Notes under the pieces: generated by a model | What the model was told of the DNA's origin: nothing | Database searches by the model: none | The model's input: the letters and a program-made list of their open reading frames with translations, nothing else | Assembly: GCF_900005765.1 (NCBI RefSeq) | Contig: NC_041692.1 | Location: forward strand, 806,001-870,000 | Length of the DNA: 64,000 nt | Direction of reading: 5' to 3' | From: Plasmodium relictum | Lineage: Eukaryota > Apicomplexa > Aconoidasida > Haemosporida > Plasmodiidae | Shown here: piece after piece, positions 1-9,876 of the stretch | Numbering within the stretch: the first letter of the stretch is position 1 | How the letters are laid out: every line of letters starts with the position of its first letter | Program-made: the position numbers and the translations under genes

Positions 1-206
1 TATAAATTTTATCATTTTTTTTGAAGTTGAAAAAAGTAATCAAGAAAAATTTGTACATATAATTAAGAAAATTATTATAGAGTAGTTAAAAAGATTATAA
101 AGAATAACAATTAAATTTTAAAAGAAAATTAATATTATTTAATAATACATTTTTAAAATTTTAAAAATATAATTTCCAAATTTGAAATAGGCTATAAATT
201 TGAAGT

Positions 207-566
207 ATGATAATTAAAATATATAACTTTAATTTAATTAAGAAGAATTATGCTCATAAATTTGCTTCTCCGGATTGTCCAAACTTAATTAATATTAAAA
301 AAGTGATTTATGAAAAACTAAAACCAATATGCTTTCACATTAAACAAGATTATACAATGGGCCATCATGTTCATGATATGCATTTTTATGGCATTTTGTG
401 CTCTCCTTTATTTGAAAATAAAAGCTATAAAGAAATGAATTCGATGGTAGAAAAATTAATGAGTGAAATTAATTTAGCAGGAAGAGTAAAATTACATTGT
501 CAGCCACCTTCAAGATTTAATAAAATGAAAAAACACATTAGATGGAGATGGAATTTAGAAAAGTAG
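207..566 (+). CDS. Small BolA-like protein (putative)
   Basis: A 119-residue single-exon frame with little low complexity, so probably a real conserved gene. Residues about 30-107 follow the BolA pattern: a helix containing 'KVIYEKLKP', a short strand, a GHH segment, 'HFYGILCSPLFENKS' where BolA proteins have 'HF-vivS-F-gks', then a helix 'MNSMVEKLM' and a strand with His near 'VKLHCQPP'. BolA proteins work with monothiol glutaredoxins in iron-sulphur cluster trafficking; the conserved C-terminal His is a cluster ligand. Here the His is shifted and followed by a basic tail rich in Trp and Arg, which is unusual. The assignment comes from pattern only, without alignment, and a small organellar ribosomal protein is an alternative. 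The gene converges on the DMT gene, with 430 bases between stop codons. Confidence 0.5.
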   Translation: MIIKIYNFNLIKKNYAHKFASPDCPNLINIKKVIYEKLKPICFHIKQDYTMGHHVHDMHFYGILCSPLFENKSYKEMNSMVEKLMSEINLAGRVKLHCQPPSRFNKMKKHIRWRWNLEK

Positions 567-996
567 TTTTCATAAAATATCAACAATTAGTTAAATATTT
601 TACTTATAAAAATGTCCTTATTTAAAACTTTGGTTAAATAAATATCTAAATTATTTATATTAAAAAAAATTTTTTTTTTTGTGTGTATTTGTTCTATTTT
701 TTATATCTGTATAATATAGTTCATTTAAATTTATTTAATAATTATTTGTTTTTCTTATAAAAAGAAAAAAAAGAGAAAAATAAATAATTTATTAATATAT
801 TATTTGTATATAAAATTAATTATTTAAATTGTTTTTTTCTTTTTTTTTGTTTGTGGTTTTTTTGAAAATATGTTTTCACGATATAATAAATTCTTCTAAT
901 ACATTAAATAATTATAAAAGTTATAAAAAAATGAAGTAAATTTAAATAGTAAAAAAAAAGTTCTTAAAATAACAATTAAAGATATATATGTATATA
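567..996. other. Convergent intergenic region
   Basis: It separates the ends of the BolA-like gene and the minus-strand transporter gene. It holds T and A homopolymers only and must contain both 3' UTRs. No gene or structured element was seen. Confidence 0.6.
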
Positions 997-2277
997 TCAT
1001 GCTTCTATCTTTTTATGAAATCTATACTGATATAAAAGCAATGATACAACTATAAAAATTGTTCCTATAAATTTATTTAAACCTATTGTTTCGTTTAGAA
1101 AAAATTTTGCTAAAATAAAAGTAAAACATGGTTGAAATGATTGATATAAAGATACACTAATTGGTGTTAGATGATTAAGAGCTATTATTTGTATTTTCCA
1201 GCAGATAAATATGATAGCAATAGCTGAGTATATTACACATAAGAACTGATATATATTTAAATTATATATTTCATTTATAATATTATATTTTTTTTTAAAA
1301 AGCATTTCTCCTAATATTCCAAAAGGTAATGCTATAAAAAACATAACTATCATTTCAAAAAATTGTATCATATTATTATTTACATACTTAGTAGCAATAT
1401 TAATATAAATAACTTGTAGTCCTTTCGTTACTGGAACTGTTAGTAATAAAAGAAAACCAAAATCTAAAGAATGAATATTCCATATTTCAGCTGTTATAGC
1501 TAATCCAATACATGATAAGAAAATAGATAAAGACGTTATATAATTCATTTTTTCTATTTTTAAATAATGTGACATTAAAGCTGTAAAAATTGGTATAGTT
1601 GGTTGAATTATACCAACATTATGAGAATCGGTATATTGCAATGCAACTATTACAATAATTTGTCTTAATGAACCTGCCACTGATGATATAATCATAGGAA
1701 TATATGCCACTTTAGGTATTAATTTTTCATCATTTTTATTTATTTGACTTAAACAATGGTCATTAGCACCTTCTATATTAACACAGGTTTCATACTTTTC
1801 ACAATTATATATATTACCATTATTATCACTACTCATGTAATTACTATTATTTTTATTGTCATCGTCATAATGTTTTATATTATCATAGCATTTATTACTA
1901 CTATGCGAATTTTTGTTCAAATTATTATTATTATTTTTTTTTAACAATAACTTTTTTTCTATATTTTTTTCTTTTTTTACCATTTCTTTCATATTACATA
2001 ATAATTTTTTCTTTTTAGGTTCGGATTTTTTTGACGAGTATATGTAAATCATTATCGGTATAGTAAGTATAGATCTTAAAATAATAAAAATATACGTAGA
2101 TCCATTTAACTTAATAAAATATTTTATTAATGTATAATTTATACCATATAATAACATCGAGAATAAAAGAAGTAAATTAACACTTATTAATACGATTTTT
2201 TTTTTCTTTTCATCTTTTTCATTTTTTACTGAATAATTTTCACTCTTCAAATTATCATCACTTAGTACATAAGACAT
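997..2277 (-). CDS. DMT1: Drug/metabolite transporter (DMT, EamA-like)
   Basis: A 426-residue membrane protein with about ten predicted helices. Two lie at residues 28-50 and 60-80; a Lys/Asn-rich cytosolic insert spans about 83-185; eight more helices lie between about 190 and 418. The repeated EamA arrangement, with polar 'LQYTDSHNVGIIQPTIPIFTA' in the first half and 'LNHLTPISVSLYQSFQPCF' in the second, is typical of the DMT superfamily, which moves small metabolites such as sugar phosphates, nucleotide sugars or drugs. Substrate and membrane are not evident; there is no signal or transit peptide at the N terminus. Its neighbour is a CDF zinc transporter in divergent orientation. I recall the same DMT1-CDF pairing in P. 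falciparum, and the gene symbol rests on that memory. The ATG at 2277 is the first in frame. Confidence 0.8.
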   Translation of the reverse strand: MSYVLSDDNLKSENYSVKNEKDEKKKKIVLISVNLLLLFSMLLYGINYTLIKYFIKLNGSTYIFIILRSILTIPIMIYIYSSKKSEPKKKKLLCNMKEMVKKEKNIEKKLLLKKNNNNNLNKNSHSSNKCYDNIKHYDDDNKNNSNYMSSDNNGNIYNCEKYETCVNIEGANDHCLSQINKNDEKLIPKVAYIPMIISSVAGSLRQIIVIVALQYTDSHNVGIIQPTIPIFTALMSHYLKIEKMNYITSLSIFLSCIGLAITAEIWNIHSLDFGFLLLLTVPVTKGLQVIYINIATKYVNNNMIQFFEMIVMFFIALPFGILGEMLFKKKYNIINEIYNLNIYQFLCVIYSAIAIIFICWKIQIIALNHLTPISVSLYQSFQPCFTFILAKFFLNETIGLNKFIGTIFIVVSLLLYQYRFHKKIEA

Positions 2278-3915
2278 AATTTATTATCATTTAAAAAAAA
2301 AAGAAAAATTATAAATTAAAATAGAATGAAAATTTTGTTTATAACTAATATAAATATCTATCTTTTTCTTTTTTTTTTATTAAGTAAAATACTTTTATAA
2401 AAAAAAAAAAATTTAATTTTTACTTAGAAAAAAGGGGTTTAAGACATATTTGTTAATTATACAAAAAAAAAAAAAGAAAATTATTATAAATATCTTAGTA
2501 CAAGTCTAAAATAAGATTTTTCATTAAAATTAAGCTCAGCTAAAATGTGCATAAGTTAAAAAAACTTTAAAAAAAAAGTAACACATATACATCAAAAAGT
2601 ATAATTTCATAATTTTTTTTTAAAATGTTGAATGCTAAATTTCTAAATTCTCCTAAATTAAAAATGTTAAATTAATCTTTAAAAAAAAATTTTAGAAAAA
2701 AGAAAACAAGCAGAAAAAAAAATAAAAATAAAAATAAAAATAAAAGTAAAAATAAGAATAAAAATAAAAATAAAAATAAAAAGTAAAAAGTAAAAATAAA
2801 AATGGTCCTATTAGGGAGAAACTACATTTAAACGATAGTTTTATTTTCTTAAATCAAATGAAATCAAATCTTTTTGCTAAAATTATAATAAAAAAATAAA
2901 AAAACCTATATAAAACTTCTAAAAATAAAATAATTTTTTAATTAAAAACATAAGTCTTTCTAAAATATATAAATAAAACCTGATGTATTTTTTTTCATAA
3001 TAATATTTTTTAGTAAATTTTTTTTTCATTTACATAAATCGTTTAATTAATAGAAATAATAAGGTAACTTTTTTTTTTAGATTTTAAATTTTGAAATTTT
3101 TTTTTTATTTTTCTTTTGCTTTAAAATGTTATATAAGTAGAATTTTTGTAAATATTCTTTTGGCTATAAAAAAATTATGTTAAATTTTTCTTTTTTTTTT
3201 TTATTTTCATATTTTCACAGATATGTTTATTACTAAAAAATAAAAAATAAACAAATTAATGTTAAAATATATTTACTTTACTGTGTGTTTAGAAATATTT
3301 TTGCTTTGTTTTATCATTAAATGTATTTTTTTTTTTTTTTTTAATGATAATTCTATATTATTCTTTATTTTTTAATGTATTTGACGTAAGCATTATTCTT
3401 TTTACTTTTTTTTTTTTTTTTTTTTATAAGTATCTTAAAGATGATTATTTGCTTTTAATATTTTAAATTTATTCTGCATATATGTCGAATAAAAAAGCAA
3501 AAATGAAAAAATAGAAAAAAAAAAGACCTCTATAAAAACTTTTTAAAAATTTTTTATTTTTCATACTATTTTTTTTAGTTACAACATAAATAACTATTTT
3601 CTGTTTCAAATAAATATGTTTAAAGTTTAATTTTTTTTTTTTAAATATTTTTTTAGTAATAATATATTATTCTTTTATATAAGATCATCAATATAAATGA
3701 CCTAATAAAATTATAAGAGTGTATTAGCAATTTTTTATTGTTTACAGTTTGAAGAATTTATAGAATAAGAAAGAAATTAAATGTAAAATTTATATAGTTG
3801 ATTAGAATAAATCTCTGCATGAACGCATACATTTTATTAGGAAATAAATATTTTGAACTTTTATCTAAATGCATTTTTATAAGATTGTTTAATAAAATAA
3901 TAGTGTAAAATAAAA
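2278..3915. other. Divergent intergenic region between transporters
   Basis: A 1.6 kb stretch that must hold the promoters of both the DMT gene (leftward) and the CDF gene (rightward). It contains an AAAAAT-type repeat and several T tracts of 14-18 bases. No open frame of substance and no recognisable RNA gene. Confidence 0.6.
2714..2803. repeat. AAAAAT-type short tandem repeat
   Basis: About 90 bases made mostly of the hexamer AAAAAT, with interruptions such as AAAAGT and AAGAAT. It lies in the shared upstream region of the DMT and CDF genes. Ordinary replication-slippage repeat for this genome. Confidence 0.85.
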
Positions 3916-5475
3916 ATGGATAAGTCATTACTTCAGCGGGAGATGAATGTAAACGATGTAGATGAAATGTCTCGTTTATATGATAAATCTCAAAAAAGAG
4001 CTACTAAAAAATTAATTATTGCAAGTATAATATGTGTTATATTTATGATAATTGAAATAGTTGCTGCAATTGTATCTAATTCTTTATCTTTAATGACAGA
4101 TGCTTCCCACTTATTTTGTGATTTATTTTCCTTCGGATTAAATCTTTTTTCTATTTATGTATCAAATTTTGAAGGAAATGTTGATATGTCTTTTGGATAT
4201 CATAGAGCCGAAATAATAGGAGCTTTGTTTTCTATTTTTTTTATATGGGCATTATCTGCTTATATTTTATATAGTGCAATATTAAGACTGTTTAATGTTA
4301 AAGTTGTAAATGGATATATAATGTTTGTTACATCATTTGTAAGTACTCTAGCAAATATATTCATAGCATATATCTTAAAAGTGCATACACATGGATTTGG
4401 ATTTTTTGATCACAAAAAATGTAGCCATAATGAGAACTCTCATAATCATAATAAAAAATGCGTAAGTAGTACAAAAACTCAATCGAAAAATAATAGATAC
4501 CAAAACATAAATAGTGAGATTGTTTTAGAAAATAATGATATTACAAAAAATAAAAGCATTGTAGATAGTAAAGTTAATGGTATTTCATGTGATTACGTTA
4601 CTTTTGATTATTATGAAGATATAAATAAAAACGATGATAATAACAATTCTCATAAAGAAAAGGAAATGAAAAGTTCATTAGAGGTATCTAAAAATAATTT
4701 AGAGGACGATATTTTTGATAACAGTAATAATAATAATAATTTTCAAGTAGATATAAGCGGTTATACAAATAATAACAATGATCTAATTAAGAAAAAGAAA
4801 AAAAGAAAAAAAAAAAATCCGTATAATAATTCATTTAATGATAATAATATAGAAAATCCAAATGCTTATATGCTAAAGAACGAAAACTGTGAAGAAAGCA
4901 GAAATTGTGATAATTACGAAAATCACATAATTAAACAAAATTCTTGTCATGATCATAATAATGAAGAAATAAATAACATAAGTTTAAAAGCGGCATATAT
5001 TCATGCCATTAGTGATTTAATTCAAAATATAGGTGTAATGATTGCATCAATAATCATTTGGTACAACCCTAAATATTCTATTACAGACCCTATATGTTCA
5101 ATTATTTTTTGTTTTATTGTTTTTTCAACTACTATATCAGTAATTAAAGAAGTTTTAAATGTATTAATGGAAGGGACACCTGTTAGCATTAATTTAATTG
5201 ATTTGAAAAATGATTTATTAAAAATTCCAGGTGTCATAGATGTTCATGATTTACATGTATGGTCATTATCTATTGGGAAACCAGCCTTAGCTTGCCACAT
5301 AGTTGCACATAAAAATAATGCACACTATGTTTTACATAATGCAACATTATTATGCCAGCAAAAATATAAAATTTTACATACAACTGTTCAAACTGATTAT
5401 CCATCAAATGTATCTAACTGTGAAACTTACGCACATCTTAAATGTTCAAATTTAAAAACAAATACATTAAAATGA
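3916..5475 (+). CDS. Cation diffusion facilitator zinc transporter (ZnT type)
   Basis: A 519-residue CDF protein. Helix 2 carries the metal motif H65-LFC-D69 after 'DAS', and helix 5 carries H363-AIS-D367. Together these form the tetrahedral transport site of ZnT/MTP zinc-proton antiporters. The conserved 'FGYHRAEIIGAL' follows helix 2. The loop between helices 4 and 5 (about 157-355) is His-rich at both ends, as in ZnT proteins, but is split by a long Asn/Lys insert. The C-terminal cytosolic domain has the standard 'GVIDVHDLHVWSLS' fold seed and ends near 'AHLKC'. The likely role is export of Zn2+ from the cytosol into a compartment or out of the cell. The organelle cannot be read from sequence. 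All key residues are intact. Confidence 0.93.
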   Translation: MDKSLLQREMNVNDVDEMSRLYDKSQKRATKKLIIASIICVIFMIIEIVAAIVSNSLSLMTDASHLFCDLFSFGLNLFSIYVSNFEGNVDMSFGYHRAEIIGALFSIFFIWALSAYILYSAILRLFNVKVVNGYIMFVTSFVSTLANIFIAYILKVHTHGFGFFDHKKCSHNENSHNHNKKCVSSTKTQSKNNRYQNINSEIVLENNDITKNKSIVDSKVNGISCDYVTFDYYEDINKNDDNNNSHKEKEMKSSLEVSKNNLEDDIFDNSNNNNNFQVDISGYTNNNNDLIKKKKKRKKKNPYNNSFNDNNIENPNAYMLKNENCEESRNCDNYENHIIKQNSCHDHNNEEINNISLKAAYIHAISDLIQNIGVMIASIIIWYNPKYSITDPICSIIFCFIVFSTTISVIKEVLNVLMEGTPVSINLIDLKNDLLKIPGVIDVHDLHVWSLSIGKPALACHIVAHKNNAHYVLHNATLLCQQKYKILHTTVQTDYPSNVSNCETYAHLKCSNLKTNTLK

Positions 5476-6296
5476 TATCTGGATATATACATATATAAAA
5501 TATTTTGCAAAATAATTTTTTTTATTCAATTGAATTTGTGATGATCAAAACTTTATATTTTTATAGTTTATACGATAAAATATATATATATATAACTTAA
5601 TAATCTTAGTACTATAGTTTAATTTTATACATTTATATTTGCATTTTAATTAAGGATATTTATAAATTATTATAGCAAAAAAAAAAAATTTTTTTATGAT
5701 TTTTAATTATATACATAAGCAGCCATCATAAAAATAATTTAATTAAACATATATAATAAATGAATTTATAAAATAAAATGAGAAAACAAAATTTTGGTAT
5801 TATATTTTTTAACTTATAATTTGTCATTATTTAAAAATGAAATAATATTGAACAAGAAGAAAATAATAAAATTAATTGTTTCGTTTTTTTTTTTTTTTTT
5901 GAGGAATTTAATAATTATGAGATTTTATATATAAGACACATTAATATTTTTATTTTTTTATATTTCTTTTATTTTTATCTCATTTTAATTTTATTTTAAT
6001 ATATAAATATTATTTTATTTTTAAACATTTATCAAGCAAAACCTTTTTCTTATATATTTACAGAGTTATTGTTTTAACAGTATAATATCTAACCGTTTAT
6101 CTATATGTTCAGTATTTTTTTTTTTAAAAAAAAAAAAATAAAATAAACTTTATAAATTTTTATTTGAATATTTGTAATTTCTTTTAAGCACTGTTAAAAT
6201 ATTTAAATTCAATACAGTAGAAACTAAAATATGTATATCAAATACTCATATAGAAGAATATATAAATTATAAAATACTATTCAATAGATAAATAAA

Positions 6297-6345
<49 letters not shown>

Positions 6346-6996
6346 ATTTCTACTAAAGAAGGAACCTTTATAAATAAAATTTAAATGATAAAATTGTTAA
6401 TATATTTTATTTGTTAAAAATTAAAGGGCAAATATAAAAGTAATTTTAACACTTTTTAATTTATACATTTATGTTATGGCTGAAAATAACAAATGACATA
6501 TTTTCTATAAAAGGAGTTTATAATTATTTAAATAAAAGTAAAAAAGCTATATATGTGTAACATATATCATTCTTTTTTTATTTTTTATTTTTTTATTTTT
6601 TTTTGTAAAATCTGAAAAGTTAATTCCTTTATAATATTTAAGGATAAATTGAAAATTTCCTTAAAAAACAAAAAAATAAAATTAATATAAGTATCTGCTC
6701 AAAATATACATCATAAAAGTAATATAATAATAAAATTAAAAAAGAACATGAAAGTAAAATAGCATAGAATTAATTAAAAAAAAAATGTTTTAATTTAAAA
6801 TTATTATAAAACGTAAACATATATATATATTTAAAATAAATTTTTAAAAAAATATTATAAAAAAACATTTAGAAAAATACAAGTTTATATTATTTCTAAA
6901 GTCATCAAACTCTCAATTTCTTATAAAGAAGAAAAATAAAAGAAAGAGATACTAATATACATGTTTGTATGCATTTTTTTTTTTTTTTAATAAAAA
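5476..6996. other. Convergent intergenic region
   Basis: A 1.5 kb AT-rich stretch between the end of the CDF gene and the end of the minus-strand FAD monooxygenase. It contains 3' UTRs and a long TA microsatellite. No gene was seen. It is a candidate position for the synteny junction described in the findings. Confidence 0.6.
6302..6341. repeat. (TA)20 microsatellite
   Basis: An uninterrupted run of about 20 TA dinucleotides in the convergent intergenic region between the CDF and FAD monooxygenase genes. Confidence 0.95.
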
Positions 6997-9876
6997 TTAT
7001 ATGTATATTTTATTTATTAACTTAATGCAATCAAATAAATCATGATCTCCCGCTGATATAATATGCCTATCTGGCCTTAAAATTACGTAAGAATCCTTTG
7101 ATTTTAAATTTAAAACATTTAAAAACATATCTTTTATTATTTTTGATGTGAAAACATAACTAACGTTATAATTCGTTGCATTCATTTGAATATGCTTTAT
7201 TTTTGAAGCATCTCCCATGTGATATTTTTTTTTTTGGTTGAGTAAAAAATTATCACTAACAACTATTTTATTACTATAAATTGTTTTGTCTATCTTTTTA
7301 ATATCTTCCTTTTTTATAATATTAATAGATTCACCTTTGTTGCTTTTATATATTAAAACATCTGAATCCCATATACATAAAGAAAATTTGTCTTGTGATA
7401 TATTATGTACTGATAAATAATCAATTAAGTTATTTAAAATTATATTATCAAACAAAATAACTAAAATTGATAAATTTGTATTATTAAATATAGGTAAATC
7501 AACTGTAGATAATTTATAAATACGATTTTGATCAAATGTATAAAGATTAAAATGGGGTATTTTTGATCCATTTACGCTAGGAATTTCATATTCATATATA
7601 TTTTTGCTTACTTTTAATTTAGGTACTCTTTCTTTTTTTTCTTCAAAAATATTTTTGTCTTGAAAATCATTTGTGTAATTAAAACAATTATTTTGGTTCT
7701 TATTTTTCTCTGCTGTACAAGATTGGATATTTTCAAAAGTGAAATGGTCATTATTATTATTTATATTATCTTTATATTTTATGTTTTTTTCTGATTCAAA
7801 GGATAAATTATCTAAATTGTTTTTATTTAACAAATCGTAACTATTTTCTTCATTTATATTATTATTATGAAAATTTTGTATATTTTGTTCCTCTTCTTTT
7901 TGAATATTTCCTATTGAATTTTTAATTTTAATTTCATTGTGTATCTTACTTTTAATATTATTTTTATTAAAGCATGAACTTTTTTTATATATTTTTTCTT
8001 CGTTGATTTCATCTATTGTATCTATATAAGAATAGCAGAAATCCACACCAGGATACAACAAAGTTAATACGTTCTCTTGATTTTTAAATAAATTTTCTAT
8101 TTTTTTCTGGTTATATTGAAATATGTATGGAATATTATTAAAAATATTTAAAAACTTTTTAGCATTTTTAAATAAATAATAAAACAAAACAGAATTTTGG
8201 ACTACATTATTGTTGCAATTATTTATTAATCTGATAAGAAAATTATTATTATATCCTAATGCATTTGGTATATTATTCCCTTTTTCATAATTTTTAACAG
8301 CATTGTAAATAGTAAAATTTGCTACTAATTTTCTCTCAATATTGTAAGAATTTATATAATTATCAATTTTTTTTTTCTCTTCAGTACTCATTATATTCAT
8401 GGAAAAATTCATTTTTGTAATTTCATTTATAATATAAGATAAATTATTTGTATTTTTTCTTGACAAATTTTTTAATTCTTTTATTTTTTCTATATTATCT
8501 AAAAAGGACTTTTTTTTTAAATTAAAAATTCTAATTATTTTCCATGTTATATTAATAACATCTCCTATTCCTAAATTCAAACCAAATCCTCCAGATGGAG
8601 GTAATTTATGTGCAGAATCTCCTAAAAGAATAATACGTTTAGTCTTTTTATCAACAAATGTTGAAGCAATAGAACTATGCATTTTCCACTTATAAATATT
8701 ATATATTTTTATATCATACAATGGAAATCCAATTAATTTATTTATAATTTGTATGCAATTGCTTTTATCGCAGTAAACTTCTTTTTCTTTCTCTGTTATA
8801 TAAGGAATATGAAGAACAACTTCTCCCTTTCTATAATTATGGCAAACTAATACACCAATATATTCATTAAATATAAAATATAACATAGAAGGATTATATT
8901 TTATTAAATTACTTAAATACTTTGAACTAAAATGTATATTTACAAATTTCATATATTCCTCTTTGTTTTCATCATTAATACTTAGACTCTTTTTTATTTT
9001 ACTTTTTCCTCCTTCTGAAACAAAAACATAATTACTTAGAACAATTTCTTCTTTATTATTATTTAAATTTTTAATTTTTGTTATTATGTAATTTGGAGGA
9101 TTCATATGTTTTTCTAAATTATGCATATCATTATTACAATCATAATTGTTCATATAAATTTCATTTTCAATATCATTTATATTCTTATATTCGTTTTTAT
9201 TGTATTCTACACGGTTATATTTATATAAATCTATTAATTCTCTAATATTCAAAAAGTTTACATATTCATATCCTATTAATAATTCTGAATAGTCATAGGA
9301 ATGAAAATTATAAAACTTTTCTTCTCCTTTTTCTTTATCAACTACATTATCATATTCTGATTCGTCTAATTCACATGTTTTGAAAATATTTTTTAAACAT
9401 CTATGAGTAGATAATTTCAAATGTATATTTTTTAAAAATTCATTTTTTTTCCTTTTATCACATTTTATTTTATTGAAATAATAACTATATAATATTCCTA
9501 ATAATTTATATTGAGATAGATGGGTAACTTTACTTGGACTAATATCTTCATAATATGTATTTTTATAAGTATATTTATTAATAAAATTATCATAATAACC
9601 AACACAATTATCTTTTCTAATATTTGTGCAATATTGAAAATTTCTCCATAAATTTAAGTTTTCTGTTTCATTTAAAAAGCATTTATCCAAATGAGAAATA
9701 CTTCTCCAAGCTTCCATCGTTTGATTATTATAATAATGAGCTTTAGGTATTTTTTCTATATATTTATCTTTTTCAATTAATATATGAGGAATTTTATATT
9801 TTTGTAGATATAAACCTGTTGTTACACCTGTTGGTCCACCTCCAATAATTAAAGCAAATGTTTTTCTAACCTTCAT
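6997..9876 (-). CDS. FAD-dependent aromatic hydroxylase-like monooxygenase
   Basis: A 959-residue class A flavoprotein monooxygenase. The dinucleotide motif GGGPTG starts at residue 12. The second FAD motif G419-D-S-A-H423 runs into 'KLPPSGGFGLNLGIGDV' and then 'WKI'. The 'PP-GG-G-N-GI-D--N--WK' form resembles bacterial and fungal phenol or propionate-type hydroxylases more than UbiH/COQ6. The C terminus, 'VILRPDRHIISAGD', resembles the thioredoxin-fold tail of that group. The family uses NAD(P)H and O2 to hydroxylate aromatic rings; the substrate here is unknown. Asn/Lys inserts at about 210-270 and 650-790 explain the excess over the usual 550-650 residues. The start is fixed by the FAD motif close to the N terminus. 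No targeting peptide is visible. Confidence 0.85.
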   Translation of the reverse strand: MKVRKTFALIIGGGPTGVTTGLYLQKYKIPHILIEKDKYIEKIPKAHYYNNQTMEAWRSISHLDKCFLNETENLNLWRNFQYCTNIRKDNCVGYYDNFINKYTYKNTYYEDISPSKVTHLSQYKLLGILYSYYFNKIKCDKRKKNEFLKNIHLKLSTHRCLKNIFKTCELDESEYDNVVDKEKGEEKFYNFHSYDYSELLIGYEYVNFLNIRELIDLYKYNRVEYNKNEYKNINDIENEIYMNNYDCNNDMHNLEKHMNPPNYIITKIKNLNNNKEEIVLSNYVFVSEGGKSKIKKSLSINDENKEEYMKFVNIHFSSKYLSNLIKYNPSMLYFIFNEYIGVLVCHNYRKGEVVLHIPYITEKEKEVYCDKSNCIQIINKLIGFPLYDIKIYNIYKWKMHSSIASTFVDKKTKRIILLGDSAHKLPPSGGFGLNLGIGDVINITWKIIRIFNLKKKSFLDNIEKIKELKNLSRKNTNNLSYIINEITKMNFSMNIMSTEEKKKIDNYINSYNIERKLVANFTIYNAVKNYEKGNNIPNALGYNNNFLIRLINNCNNNVVQNSVLFYYLFKNAKKFLNIFNNIPYIFQYNQKKIENLFKNQENVLTLLYPGVDFCYSYIDTIDEINEEKIYKKSSCFNKNNIKSKIHNEIKIKNSIGNIQKEEEQNIQNFHNNNINEENSYDLLNKNNLDNLSFESEKNIKYKDNINNNNDHFTFENIQSCTAEKNKNQNNCFNYTNDFQDKNIFEEKKERVPKLKVSKNIYEYEIPSVNGSKIPHFNLYTFDQNRIYKLSTVDLPIFNNTNLSILVILFDNIILNNLIDYLSVHNISQDKFSLCIWDSDVLIYKSNKGESINIIKKEDIKKIDKTIYSNKIVVSDNFLLNQKKKYHMGDASKIKHIQMNATNYNVSYVFTSKIIKDMFLNVLNLKSKDSYVILRPDRHIISAGDHDLFDCIKLINKIYI

